From: Cristatella mucedo
Lineage: Eukaryota; Bryozoa; Phylactolaemata; Cristatellidae
Direction of reading: 5' to 3'
Length of the DNA stretch: 62,000 nt
Assembly: GCA_009760855.2 (NCBI GenBank)
Contig: WPIO01000054.1
Span: 250,001-312,000 of the forward strand
In this document: piece after piece, positions 1 to 56,990 of the stretch
How positions within the stretch are numbered: the stretch's first letter is position 1
Layout of the letters: each line of letters starts with the position of its first letter
Position numbers and translations under genes: made by a program
Notes under the pieces: model-generated
What the model saw: only the letters and a program-made list of their open reading frames with translations
The model's database searches: none
Told to the model about the DNA's origin: nothing

Positions 1-258
1 ACTAGTAGTGAGACCATGTCATCAGGCCTACTGGACTGTGAGAGCTGGCTCTTACAGCATGCTCCGTAGTGAATTCATGTTCAGACACGATTTCTCCTTT
101 GAAGGGAAGCACGGCAAGCAAGCAAAGGAAGGTCGGCTGATTCAACAGTCTCACGCATGGCATTCAGAGGCAACATTTTCTCAGCAGCGGTCGCCCGCTC
201 GCGACTAGTGAGCAGTTTCACGGCAAGTGCTCAATGCGACAGCAACACCAGCACGTGG

Positions 259-420
259 CAAGTCCCACTGCCCGACATGCACCAGCATCCGGAAAGTCCC
301 AGCACCCATCATGCACCAGCATGTCCCAGCACCCATCATGCACCAGCATCCGGCAAGTCCCAGCACCCATCATGCACCAGCATCCGGCAAGTCCCAGCAC
401 CCATCATGCACCAGCATCCG
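259..420. repeat. 34-bp minisatellite, five copies, touching a splice donor
   Basis: The unit is about 34 bp and contains CACCCATCATGCACCAGCAT. Five copies are visible; one is shortened to about 28 bp and the first is diverged (CACTGCCCGACATGCACC). In gene orientation the array begins 10 bp inside the intron that follows the SHD exon. Positions 1-258 hold nothing recognisable and are taken as intron. Confidence 0.9.
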
Positions 421-429
421 GTGGCCTAC

Positions 430-45316
<44,887 letters not shown>

Positions 45317-47023
45317 CTGAGGTGGTTTCCCGGCAAAAAAAGAGCGATTTTCTATGCAAGTGCGGATATATTTTTTCTACGCTCACAAACCTGAGGCTTT
45401 TACCTAATGCTGACGATGTCCCACTGACCGTTACCTTTATTGAAAACTCTGTGGGGTGACAGGTTGTACGTGCTGTACCATCACGCCCACGCGTTTTGGA
45501 AAGAGGCTACAGCGAGCCCAACTGATGCGGTTCTGCAGGTCATCTTGGCGAGCTTGGTTTGGCTTGACAATAACATAATAGTAATAATGACATAATGCAC
45601 GTGGTCGTACCGTGAATGTGGCCAAGCCGGATTTATCATTGCGTTCGGCTGTCCAGGGCTGTCTTCTCTCACCACAGAAAAGATCCGAAATTGGTAGATA
45701 GTCTTTCCGGCGTGCGATGTTTCAACTCGGGCAGTGCTGGTGCAAGCGTCAAATGGTCTGCAAGTGCTCATTGCAGCAGGCTCACTGATTGGCTCAGCCT
45801 CGCACAAGTTTATTTCTCTCACGTATGCTTCTATGTTGCATCGCATCGAAAGCAGCTTTGCTCGTGTAAGCGTTTGAAAATATTTGACTTCTAAATAACG
45901 AATCCTACTTGGCGGAAATTCACTATCGCGGTAGAGTCTGGAGCTGATTAACAGCAATAAACGAGGGATGACTGTAGTGCTAGTTTCTCCGCCCCTTCGA
46001 AAGGACGTGATTATTAAAAGATTATTCTTGAATTTTTTAATAATTATTATCACTATAAATATAATGATATTATTATTGGATATCAATAAATATAATAATA
46101 TTATCATTAATTATTCTTGATTATCAAATGACGAAGGAACTACTAAAGAAGCCAAGTCGTACCGGCGGGCGTGGCAGCTCAGAGTCAGAGCCACCAATCA
46201 ATGAGCAAAGCAATTGATTAGCTCCTGTTTTCCTCGAAAGGGATCGAGAAAAGGGGGCTAAAGAAGCCCAAGTCTTAGCGTGGGGTCTTGCAGCTTAGAG
46301 TCACCGCTGTGCTTTCTCTCCGCTGCTCAACCAGCAGCTGCCCCAGCAGACGACTCTTTTAGACGAGCAGGAAAAAAAGCGATTTCCCTTCGAGTTAGAA
46401 GCGCGGGCCAGCACGCTACCTTGCGTTCAAGCTCCACCGCATTCACTCGAGCTCCGTCGCGTGGCTGGCCAGCGAGTTTACGCCTCCTAGGCCCTCTGCT
46501 GTTCTCGACCTGGACTGAGGAAATGTTCGCGTCGTGGGGCCAACGGGGCTTTGGAGGTACGAAAATGTGAGACCGGCAGGCGCTGTACCTACACTGCATG
46601 CCCGTTTGTCCTGCACGCTAGTTTTAGCTTAACCAAAGGCGCACCGTACATCAGTATATTATTTTAATTTTAGGCTTCCGGCTATTACAGAATATTTTAC
46701 AATGCAGCAGTAAAAATAGTCAGTGCAAAGTTTCTTACGGAGATGGTAAAGGCAAAGCGTAATGCTCTGTCTCCGGGCGGCCACGCGGTTGAAGGTGGAC
46801 AGGTAGTTTGCAAGCTAGTGCAGAACCTTGGCGCGTGATCATCCCCCTCATCGATGGCTCAGGCTCAGCTTGAGCACCTTGCGATGGCTAAAAGCGGAGC
46901 CTTCATTGCACACGCCGCAAGTTCTCGTGATGCTGATAATGCACACTAATCTCAATGGGAAAAACCCACAGTGTTCGAAATGTTCGCGTAGTTGAACTAA
47001 GTTGTAAAGATCCGACTAGCGGC
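45317..47023. other. Upstream region, unassigned
   Basis: The stretch 45990-46130 is very AT-rich with imperfect palindromes. A GC-rich island at 46300-46570 has open frames on both strands (plus 46280-46570, minus 46327-46599) and a donor-like GGAG|GTACGA on plus at 46556, but no convincing gene. It is a candidate for the promoter or first exon of the stonin gene. Confidence 0.4.
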
Positions 47024-47158
47024 ACCGGTTTGGCCCGGTGGTCAATGTGCTCGCCGCGACCAAGGTCAGGCCGATGTCGTGGGCTTGAGGCCCCGTGCCA
47101 TCCGCGAAGCGTCTGAATAGAAATTGAGTTCTCTTAGGGCGCTATGCAGAAGAATTAT
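47024..47158 (+). mobile_element. SINE-B copy
   Basis: It reads CCGGTTTGGCCCGGTGGTCA, GACCAAGGTCAGGCCGATGT, GGGCTTGAGGCCCC and the tail AAATTGAGTTCTCTTAGGGC followed by GCTATGCAGAAGAATTAT. Head, B box region and tail are all present. Confidence 0.85.
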
Positions 47159-47759
47159 GCATGTTTGATATCTTTTTAGCCTCGAGGCAGAGGTTGGGGC
47201 ACGCAAGGACTGGCGACGATGGTAAGTGCCTGTCTGCATCATGGCGGTGCGCACTTTTAAAAATAGATTAAAGAGCCTTCGCCGTGGTGCAACAGAACTC
47301 GTGAAGCTGAGTGTTTTGGAAGTCGGGTTTTCAGCATGAATGCGAGCCAGTAGCAGCACCCAGCGAGGCACAAAGTGAGGTATGCCAGGCACAAAATGGC
47401 GGCGCTGTTACCTGGAGTCAGTTGTCTAGCGGCGAAAGTCTAGACAAGAAGTCCGTGTACAATGTAAATTACTAGAATGAGGGGTCTCAGGAATTGTATC
47501 AGTTTAAATGACCATCCTCGAAGCATAATACTCACCAATCTTGGCTGAAGTGACGATTTGTACAAACGAATTCTACTCGTAACACGATAAGGACAATTAT
47601 TGAGCCAAAATGTGTTAATGTGTAGTAGCCGTTACCTGGAAGCATCCCAGACGAATCAGTCCGAAAGCTTGGCAGTTTTACCGATATATGTATATCGCAG
47701 CCTTGATATTATGTGTGTATCTCTGCTACTCAACCAAGTTGACGTCGGAGCTACCTTGG

Positions 47760-48300
47760 AAGTATTTTCAATAGCCCACTCAAAGCCTGCGAATTTTTCG
47801 GTGGACATGCGGAAGCCGACAGACTTCATCTCGCAGAACAAAGAGAAATTGATTGGCATTGCTTAGTCAGGAGAACAGTCGAGGAAGTGAGCAGCAGGAA
47901 GTAAGTAAGCAGGAAGTGAGCAGCAGGAAGTAAGTAAGCAGGAAGTGAGCAGCAGGAAGTAAGTAAGCAGGAAGTGAGCAGCAGGAAGTAAGTAAGCAGG
48001 AAGTGAGCAGCAGGAAGTAAGTAAGCAGGAAGTGAGTAGCAGCTCAGAACGGCCGGAGAGGATGTACTACAGTCGGCAGGAGAAGAGCAGATGTCGCTGC
48101 CTGATAATCGGGGGGGGGGGAGTGAGTGAGCTCCATAGGCTAGGATTTGCAGATAAAATCCTTCTGCTGCCAACGGTATTTAAGCGTGCGAATGCAGCAG
48201 CAAATTATTTTCAAAAGAGAATGCGAAGACACCAGTACGCTAAAATTGGAACAGCAGCTAAGCTAGATTTTATTTGTTTACCCGACGCTTTTCGATGATT
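47760..48300 (-). mobile_element. LINE-1 copy containing a 29-bp tandem expansion
   Basis: The LINE-1 3' part is recognisable at both ends (GACAGACTTCATCTCGCAGA at 47819 and CAGCTCAGAACGGCCGGAGA at 48040). Between 47885 and 48033 the segment corresponding to GTGAGTAGCATGGAAGTAGC is replaced by about five copies of a 29-bp unit containing GTGAGCAGCAGGAAGTAAGT. Confidence 0.8.
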
Positions 48301-48429
48301 TTATAATATTTACATTTATATTTATAATTTACATTTAATATTTATATTATGTCTATAATTATTTAATAATATGTTTGATTTGTTTCCCCGCTGGCTTTTT
48401 AACCCTGCTTTTCTTGCCCAAGCTTTGCA

Positions 48430-49040
48430 AGGCAGGCCTTGTGGGTCCGAGAGTAAGGATTTTGCTCTGTATCCGCCGATGGACCGGATGGAGCCATCGC
48501 AGCTCCATCCGGAGATGAGATACGTCGGTGACTTTTTTGGATATAAATTAGCCAAATTTACAGCCACGCTCATCGCCAACAGTCTAGGTTAATTTGATTT
48601 TTTATTAAAACTGTCAAGACTGAATAACAGTAGTTCGTCTAAGCAAAAATCAATGAGCCAGCAAAAGCACCATCGCGGTAAGCACTGTAGTCCCAAATCT
48701 TGGACATGGATCCAGTATGACCACTCGCTGTGAGGGCATTCTTCCAAATAGAACTTTAAACGTCAAGCAGTCACCAAGCAGGACACCTAAACTGCGCGTA
48801 CTTGACGATGTTGCCACAATGCCACCGGCAGTGAGTACAGCTACGGCTCCTTTTACAGCTGCACTTTTTTTTTTACTTCCGGCAATGGTTAGTGCTGCTG
48901 CTGCTCTGTCATCGTTCAGTCTATTATGAAATTGATCAACAAACGTTAAATAATTTCGGCAGTACACTTTTTCAGTTTACCAGTCCGTGCTGCTGATTCC
49001 GACAGTTTGAATGATAAGAACTGCCAGATGTTGCCGGCAC
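48430..49040 (-). mobile_element. LINE-1 related fragment
   Basis: The minus frame at 48650-48967 has LNDDRAAAALTIAGSKKKSA, STRSLGVLLGDCLTFKV, and further DPCPRFGTTVL, which correspond to the [12 protein letters not shown] and ARNLGVVFD blocks of the copy at 3.4-4.8 kb. It is diverged. Confidence 0.65.
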
Positions 49041-49409
49041 TGAGGCGGTGGTCGACGTCACAGGCACAGATTCTATTTTTCTGCCAGCATCCAGCCATGA
49101 ACTCAGAATGGCAATGAGCCATGAACAGACCATAAGTGAAGTTTCACTCGCGACCGGCACGCCGGATGACAGACCAGAAGTGATTACGTCACGCCGGATG
49201 AGAGTCGACGGACGCAAACGGCGCGGACGACTAGGACGCTACGTTGTGCGACGTTGTATCGTTTCTGTAAAGTTTCTTAGAACAACTCAGTAAGAAAACG
49301 AGCGAAAAATGGATACCGGACAACCGTCGTTTGCTTAGACCGCAGAATCTATCCCACGATGGTTAGCGTCGGTCGAACGATTCGGAGATTTTTAAGGATT
49401 TAGAACAAC

Positions 49410-49860
49410 CTCTTATGATGTAATAATAATAGTAATAATGCACTTGATAGAGCGCCCTCAGAGAACTCAATCTCTTTCTAGGCGCTTGACATTTGCTGCA
49501 AAGGGAAACGCGATTGAATGGTGAGTAATATCATGCTCGATGAACGACACGAATAACATGGCTAGGGGTGACATGCACAGGGTCAGCATGCAAGTTTGGT
49601 TAGTAGTAGCATGCACAGTGTTGTCAGCACTCTTAAGCACAAGTAAGACATTAAAATTTGAGTCGAATTTGTACCAAGTTTGTTTCAGGCGTGAGAGGAC
49701 GGTGGTGTAATGTTTGCGAGTGGAGCCCGTAACTACTGCTGCGACTGGCTCCCAAGCGAAAGTCTAAATTGCCTTTGCAGCAAATGTAAAGCGCCTAGAA
49801 AGAGATTGAGTTCTCTGAGGGTGCTTTATCAAGTGTATTCTTATTATTATTATTCTAATC
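49410..49860. mobile_element. Two LINE-2 tails in opposite directions
   Basis: A reverse copy at 49415-49650 has (ATA)n, the hairpin segment and the untranslated region with GGGGTGACATGCACAGGGTC. A forward tail lies at 49770-49855 with AAAGCGCCTAGAAAGAGATT and (ATT)n. Confidence 0.82.
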
Positions 49861-50288
49861 TCGTTCTGCTGATTATGATTAATCTAATCTCATTATACTG
49901 AACGACCGTTTCATCTATCTATTAGGATTGCAATTCAGCCAAAGGGGCGGTGCTCGTATGGCGTTCAGCCGGGAGAGGTTCTACCGACTGGAACATCTGA
50001 AAGTCGAGGATTCTGGGGACGCACTAAAGCCTAGCTCGTTTCCATGACAACTGTAGATGGTGAAGACGACTTAATGATAGCTACAATGACAGCGGTGAAG
50101 AAGGCAACAGGAAATCCTCGACAGCGACTTAACTTTTTTTTACCCAAACGAGGCGACGAAGCCAAGCATTGATGCATAGTAAAACGTGGCGGTGTTAGGT
50201 TTAATTATTACTCTTGCCGAAGGCGGCTTTATTTCAAGGAAGGGGCAGTGAAGCGGTAGCGTACAATCCAATCAGACATAGACAGACT

Positions 50289-50296
50289 GCCTAAAT
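50289..50296. repeat. Left 8-bp target site duplication of the hAT element
   Basis: GCCTAAAT lies directly before the left terminal repeat. Its partner on the right is GCCTAGAT at 53003-53010, one mismatch in eight. An 8-bp duplication is the mark of hAT insertion. Confidence 0.9.
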
Positions 50297-53002
50297 CAGG
50301 GTGTCCAACACGTGGCCCGCGGGCCACAACCCGGCCCGCCGAGGTCTTCTATGCGGCCAGCAACGTTATCCCAAAAATATTTGCCACTCCATGTTTTTCG
50401 TTAATTTTTAATCATTACAAACGGCGATATAAGGCACTGTGATGTAGTTCACGCGCGCGTGAAGCGTGAAGGTGTCCGAATGGCTATTTTCGCGTGAAGG
50501 TAAAAAAATTGATTTATTTTGCTAGCTTTCATGTGAACATTTTGGCGTGAAGGGGTAATATATTTGTGCTACAGTAGCGCCATTACGATCACATTTATAA
50601 CGCCTCCGCAAGCGGAATTAACTGTTTCACACTGTGGATAGAAAAAAAGAGCCGTTTCTCAGCTGCTGCTGCACGAACTGGAATCAGTCAGGTAGGTTTT
50701 TCAAAAAACGCGTATTTCTCAACTTACTTACTAATACTAAGATAATGCTGTGATAAAATATAAATTAATCAATTCGTAACTGATCTGTTTTTTATTTCAC
50801 AGAGAAAAATGGCGGGGAATGTGAATACTAGAAAAAAACGAAAATTTAACGCAGAAGGAAGACTTTTCGAAGCATCTTGGACTGTAGACTATTTTGTAAT
50901 GGAACGCTTCGGTAGGATAATGTGCCTAATATGCCAAGAAACAATTTCCGTTGTAAGGGAGTACAATGTTAAGCGACATTTTTCAACAAAGCATGGCGAC
51001 AGGTACAACAGCCTGACTGGTCAACTTCGAATTGATCGCGTGAACTCGCTGAAACAAAGCGTCATCGGACAGTAGTCATTGTTTACAGCAGTCAGCAACA
51101 AGTCTGAGGCTTCAACCAAAGTAAGTTTTTTAATAGCTGAAGCTATAGCTAAGCGGAGGGGGGAAGCATTTTCCGATGGTGAATTTGTTAAGGAATGCCT
51201 CAGGCTGTTTACTGGTGTGGTCTGTCCAGAAAAGAAGTCAGAAGTAGAGAAAGTCAGTCTTTCTCATCAAACGGTCGCGAGAAGAGTTGACGAGCTCGCA
51301 TCCAACATCAAAGAAAGTCTCACTAAAAGACTTGCTGAATGCGAGTTTTATTCTCTTGCGCTCGACGAAAGCACGGACAATAGCGATACGGCTCAACTGT
51401 CGGTGTTTGTACGCGGAGTAACAGGAAAGTTTGTCATTATCAAAGAACTGTTGGATATATGTTCAATGAAAGGCACTACAACGGGGAGGGATATTTTGGA
51501 TCAGGTCAAGAGGGTCATCACACAATTTAATCTTCCTGAAACTAAATTGATTGGTTTAACCACAGACGGAGCCCCTTCAATGACAGGTAGACACAATGGA
51601 TTTGTATCTTTAATGGTAAAATTAGTACCTCACAAAATTGTCAGTCATCACTGCATCATCCACCAAGAACAGCTATGTGCAAAGGTCTTGAGCATGCAAC
51701 ATGTAATGGACAATGAAGTTTCAACAGTCAATGTGATAAGGTCTCGTGCGCTAAACCACAGAAAATTTCAGGCTTTCCTTGAAGAGCTGGGATCAGATCA
51801 TTGTGATGTTATTTATTTCTGCAAAGTCCGTTGGCTAAGTAGGGAAAACACGTTAGCCAGGTTTTGGTCACTTCGGGACGAAATAAAAACATTTATGACA
51901 GAAAAGGGAAAAGATGTTGGCTTCCTCGATGACCAGCAGTGGTTGAATGACTTGGCTTTTTTGGTGGACATGACCAAACATCATGCAGATCTTAATGTCA
52001 AACTCCAAGGTAAGAATCAACTGGTCCATAAAATGTATGAGTGTGTTGTCGCGTTTGCGCAAAAGCTGAAGCTTTTCCGGAAACACTTAGATCAGAAGAA
52101 ACTGCTACATTTCACAACACTAGCAACAAGATCGCCTGAAACGCTGGCTCATATGAAGTACTCCACTCTTGTTAGCAAACTTGTTGATGAATTCGAAGAG
52201 AGGTTTCAGGATTTCCAGCAACATGCGGATGACGTGAACATGATTAGTAATCCATTTAATATCGATCCCTCTGATGCACCTGATGAATTTCAACTCGAAC
52301 TAATCGACATTCATAATGACAGCAATTTAAAAAACTGCTTATGATCAGCATGACCTTGTTACCTTTTACAAGCAGCATGTTTCATCAGAGTCTTTTCCTA
52401 ACCTAGCCAAACATGCTCGCAGGTATATTGCACTTTTAGGCAGCACATATTGCTGTGAACAGCTTTTTTTCCAGACCGAAAAATGTGAAAACAAAGACTC
52501 GATCCGTTCTCACAGATGAACATTTATCAGGAATCCTTAGAATTGCCACATCCACGGTTGCAGCAGATGTCGACTTTTTATGCAAACAATAACAATGCCA
52601 AATATCTCATTGATGCCTGCAGTGCAGAAGACATTGAATACCTGTGGCATTTAATTAATCCGAAGACATTAATATTATGTGAGTCCTTGTCATGTAATTT
52701 TGTAAGTATTATAAGTTTCTGTCTTCATGTTATTAAAATAAAAATCCAAAAGTAAAAAATTGGTCATTATATCTATCGAATTATTTTCCATGACACATGA
52801 TTAAATTTTTATTATTTTTAATTATAATTATGCTAAAAATACTATTTTATTGCGGTTTATTTATTAAGTATAATAGTAATAGTCATGCTAAATTACGATC
52901 TTATTTTCTGATGCGGTCAACTATGCCAATTTACACGAGGCCCCCGGACCTTTTAAATTTTTGAAATGTGGCCCCCCAACGCAAAAAGGTTGGACACCCC
53001 TG
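50297..53002 (+). mobile_element. hAT transposon, nearly complete, 2706 bp
   Basis: The left end CAGGGTGTCCAACACG and the right end GGTTGGACACCCCTG form imperfect terminal inverted repeats whose core is GTGTCCAAC. Eight-base duplications flank the element. It carries one transposase gene on plus. The transposase resembles the SPIN/Charlie/GTF2IRD2-related hAT branch. Its 5' part (50400-50800) contains short AT-rich sequence and no other gene. The element is clearly more recent than the LINE copies around it, since both ends and the duplication are preserved. Confidence 0.93.
50809..52592 (+). pseudogene. hAT transposase, broken by one stop and two frameshifts
   Basis: The start is the ATG at 50809. 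An N-terminal BED-like zinc finger follows (CLICQETISV...RHFSTKH; C-x2-C and H-x4-H spacing). After a TAG at 51073-51075, probably from CAG, the frame continues with LALDESTDNSDTAQ (first acidic catalytic residue), LTTDGAPSMTGR (second), HHCIIHQEQLC and VRWLSR, typical hAT blocks. A shift at a run of six A near 52330 and another at a run of seven T near 52467 interrupt the C-terminal dimerisation region, which otherwise reads ARRYIALLGSTYCCEQLF. The gene would end at 52592. The breaks are single-base, so the copy died recently or the homopolymer shifts are read errors. The product would cut and join DNA at the element's terminal repeats. Confidence 0.92.
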
Positions 53003-53010
53003 GCCTAGAT
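53003..53010. repeat. Right 8-bp target site duplication of the hAT element
   Basis: GCCTAGAT, partner of GCCTAAAT at 50289-50296. Confidence 0.9.
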
Positions 53011-53092
53011 ATTAATTTTATTAGCTGAACCTGAACTGTAACGGCTTGATATCGGTTTCGCGATATATATATATAATTCATTTCATTTAAAA

Positions 53093-53210
53093 ATATAATT
53101 CATTTATATGGCACCCCAAGAGAACTTAATCTCTATTTAGGCGCTTCACATATGCCTCGGGGCTCGAGCCCACGACCTCATTCGGACCTTGGTCAGGGGC
53201 GAGCACCCTC
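53093..53210 (-). mobile_element. SINE-B copy
   Basis: On minus, GCCCCTGACCAAGGTCCGAA leads to GTGGGCTCGAGCCCCGAGGC, ATATGTGAAGCGCC and AGATTAAGTTCTCTTGGGGT. It lies 83 bp right of the hAT and carries a short (AT)n at the end of its tail. Confidence 0.85.
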
Positions 53211-53772
53211 AAGTATCAAGTATCAAGTGCGTTACACGAGGCCACGTGTGACGCGGGTTGGGAAGTGAGACCTCTCGGTGATTGGTCAGCAAAAAATTGC
53301 TTACCATCTTATACGCACGTAGGATGCGCCGGTGGATTCTGATTCGGCTGATGCTGTTGTAGCTGATGATGCGCCTCGATAATCGCCGCTCATCAGCAGT
53401 GAAGCGACGTCACGACGCGAGCAATAGAGAATGGCAACAGCAATTTAGATTTTTCCCTAGTTTAATATCAATTCCCGCGGCCTTTTCGTAGATCTGCGTG
53501 TTCCACTGCAACAGTGGGAACTCGCGTGCACGGCACCAGTCCTTACTTGCCACCGAGTGCAGCCATCACTAAGGATGCATTCTTACGTTCTCTAAATAGT
53601 ATACTAAGGTATATCCGATTACTCATCATTACAGATATTTCATTATAATAAATATTTTATAATATTAATATATATATATATATTAATTTATATTTATATA
53701 TAATATATCGTTAATATATAATCTAAATCGCATACTAAGGTATATCCGATTACTCATCCAATTACACTAACT
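53211..53772. other. Unassigned, AT-rich at the right side
   Basis: The part 53640-53760 is nearly all A and T, including (AT)n. No gene is seen. Confidence 0.55.
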
Positions 53773-53910
53773 TATGGTTTGGCCTAGCGGTTCAAGTGCT
53801 CGCCCCCCTCGACCAAGGTCTGGCCGAGGTCGTGGGCTCGAGCCCCGAGGCATATGTGAAGCGCCTGAATAGAGATCAAGTTCTCTTAGGGAGCTACCCA
53901 AGTAAATTAT
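53773..53910 (+). mobile_element. SINE-B copy, near full length
   Basis: The head is GGTTTGGCCTAGCGGTTCAA, then GACCAAGGTCTGGCCGAGGT, GGGCTCGAGCCCCGAGGC (B box GGCTCGAGCCC), ATATGTGAAGCGCCTGAATA and AGATCAAGTTCTCTTAGGGA. This is the best copy of the family in the window. Confidence 0.88.
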
Positions 53911-54184
53911 AAGTATTATTACTATAACGTGACTCAACCGTGGATGTCCTCATTTTAATCTGTTCACCACTTCATCTGGAGATTATTTGGAGAAAGAATT
54001 TGCAGCATCGGAACTCAGTGCAGCGTGCGTTAGGCGAAGATGTTTTCGTAAAGACACAAATATGTGCACCTTTTCGACGAATAAGGCTCAAAACCTATCA
54101 GCCTTACGCTAGTGCGGTTGCTTTTTGATAGTGCTTGAGTTATTGGCGGTTCCTAAATTGTAGCTGCAGTTAACCTGTGTGTCC

Positions 54185-54605
54185 TTATCTTTCGTACGTA
54201 GCTGAACTGCTGCACCAGTTTCAGCCTGTTCGCGCCCTCAGGTCCTGTGTGGACAATAAATTAGCTGTCCCATTCCTCCGCTTAAAGACATGATATGCAT
54301 GATAATCATTACATGATTTGAACGGTATGCAAAGCCCGATTAAAGAGGGCACCAGTCAGTCAGTACCGTTTACCGGGGCTTGAGCCACGATGGACTCATA
54401 ATGTCAGGCGCGAGCGCACAGCGAGGCCGCTGAAGTCAACGTCGTTTCCGGTTACTGGGAAACCGTAACATGGCAACGAGTATGAGCTGCGTGAAACAGC
54501 GTGCTGGATCAAGTCGAAACCTGTAAAGCGCCTAGAGAGAGATTGAGTTCTCTGAGGGCGCTTTATCAGGTGCATTATTATTATTATTATTATCATTATT
54601 ACTAT
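54185..54605 (+). mobile_element. LINE-1 fragment and LINE-2 tail
   Basis: The piece 54185-54295 reads like LINE-1 (AELLHQFQPVRALRSCVDNK). A LINE-2 tail with AAAGCGCCTAGAGAGAGATT and (ATT)n lies at 54523-54605. Between them is unassigned sequence. Confidence 0.75.
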
Positions 54606-54689
54606 TATTAAACCTTCCATCCGTGCTGAAAAGAAATGACTCGTCTCCTTGCAGCACCTGACTCTTCGCTGGCGCTATCGTAATTCACA

Positions 54690-56990
54690 TTAAGGTCTCC
54701 GACGTTTAATAGTGACCCGGGGAAATTTGGGCAGATCGCGCTCGTATGAGACGATGGCTAAGTCGATAATTGCGCAAACTTGCACGACCAACTCGTCTGA
54801 ATCCTGAGCAGCCGATCCGGACCTGTCTGAGTTTCGCACGCTCGCGCCACGGCTAATGCGCGCCGGCGCGCGGCTGCTTTTGACTACCGTCAACCGAAAA
54901 CGAAGTATCCGCCAGTATGGCCAGCTTCTTCGTCGTCAAGGCGACGAAAAAGCTTCGTCGGCTGCGCGCATCCTCTCGATGGGAATGCGCGTCAATGCGA
55001 GTTGCCACCGAGTGGCGGCTACAGATCAGATGTCGCGAACGCGCAGCGGCGCAACAACGTAAAAAATTCGTCCCTCTTCGCGTCTCTCGGGCCCAACGTC
55101 AACATCAACGGTCAACGGGGGAGACGGACGCACGTAGCTCTAGAGAGCGCGCACGCACGCACGCACGCAAGCGCGTGAAAATGCACTTTATCCGGCAATT
55201 TCGCGATCCGCTGGTCGCCGCCAAGACACTGCCTCTGAATTAAAGCTCTAAATTGTCGTCGCATGAAATACTTAAATAGCATCCTCGTAGGTCTGACGGT
55301 GCCCTGTGGAAACACAACACGGAGCTAGCGTCAAATAATAGTAATAATAATAATAATACATGTGTACACCGCTCTCAGAGAACTGTATGTATTTCTCGGC
55401 ACTTTACAGACGTGGTATAGAAAGCATAACCGAGTGATTTGTGGCAACATGCGCACGCAGAAGGCACAGCGTAATCTGGCATATGCACACGAAGGGCGAG
55501 TCGCAAAAAACGACCCGCTAAATGGGGACACGCACACCTCTCCTCGCGTAAAGATTCACTAGCTTTATTGAACGGAAGTAGCTGCCTCTTTTTCCGGATT
55601 CGGGACTTGGATTCTGTTTTCCGAAGAAGTGCCCATGTGCTTCCCAGTCTTAATGCTGAAGTGTAGTTACGCCCCTGTTTCGAGAAAGTGCTTTTTGCGT
55701 GCACATCTATAGAGCACCGTCCGAGGGCTTTTCTTTATAGATGCCTTGCAAAAGGAGACCCGAAAGGACGTCCGTCCGACCATTGGTAGATTAAGCCTCA
55801 AGCAGCCGGCGCCCCCGACGGCTGCCTACCAGGTAGGCTTGCGTAACCGCGTCTAATTGTCCGCAGCCAGCCTCGCTCTGGAGAAGCGCTCCGAAGGCGA
55901 CACCGCCGCCCGGAAGACTGAGCGGAAGTCTGTTCTCTGAGAGCGCAATGCGAATGTATTATTATTATTATCATCATCATCATCATTATTATTAATATTT
56001 GATGCTCGCTCCACAGTCTCCATGGTCTGTTTCCAGATGGCACCGTCAGGCCTAGAAGAATGCTACTTAAGCAGCTTGTGCGACGCAAAGTCAGAGCTTC
56101 AATTCAAAGGCCTCATGTCTTGGCGGCGACCCGCGGATTGCCGAATTGCCGGATGATTAACATGTGCTTGCGTGTGTGCAAAACCTTTTGACAAGGCCAG
56201 AAGACTTTGCTTCCTCGGCGGTTCTAAAATTGCGATTTCCAATAAAAAACTGTAATTCCTCAGCACGATTTCCTCTAAGAGACTCGACTTCCTCAGCAGC
56301 TCTTTTGACCCGTCTTTGACCTCTTTTGACCCGTCATTGCGAGGACTTTGCTTCTTCAGCAGCTCTACAAATACGAATACTTAATACTTAAAGAGTTAAA
56401 TTTTAAATAAATTTAAATTTAGATAATAAGTATTCACGTATTTAAGTATTAAGCAGATCTAAAAGTACGATTTAATGTAAGCTCCTAAAACCCCGAACGC
56501 TCCCTCCGAATGCGTGCCGCACCAGCACTCTTTCTATCGCACCTGCAAACACGATTGTATCGCGCCTGCGAGAAAGCGGCGGATTGTCTCTGCGGCGACA
56601 CTTGTATCTGCCCAACCTCCTGTGCCCGACGAGCATCTGCTCGCAAATGCTGACAGCCACACCCCGGAAGCCTGGTCGTCGCACGAACAGAATGAATAAC
56701 AAATGAATATCCGATAGGTGAAGCTAATGGAGTGGGGTGTGGTTTGACCTACTGCAACGTAGCTTTCTGCATCCCGGCGCCGCCGCCTCGCCATAATTTA
56801 AGCTCTCCTAATCCCTTCCCTAGTGCGCGTACTTGCATACACTATGCCTGCTGCTTGCGGATGTCACCAACAATCGTGTGGTAATGCTTTCTACACAGCA
56901 TCTGTAAGGTGCCTAGAAAGAGATGCCGTTCTCTGAGGGCACTATACAAATCTATTATTATTATTGTTCTCTGCGCCCGCGCTTTCTATC
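54690..56990. other. Region with rising CpG and tail fragments
   Basis: LINE/SINE tails lie at about 55345-55410 (minus), 55935-55995 (plus) and 56905-56965 (plus). The sequence 54700-55250 is rich in CG dinucleotides and holds open frames on both strands without clear splicing. No gene is claimed. Confidence 0.45.

Noticed and set aside
46280-46599. Open frames on both strands near 46.4 kb as coding exons
   Set aside because: Neither strand gives a pair of good splice sites in a matching phase. The region is mentioned only as a possible 5' region.
47879-48035. CRISPR-like direct repeats here and at 31.25, 0.26 and 57.36 kb
   Set aside because: The copies are adjacent tandem units without unique spacers.
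56400-56470. AT-rich inverted sequence as a MITE
   Set aside because: It is simple AT sequence (TTAAATTTAAA type) without ends, duplications or a second copy in the window.
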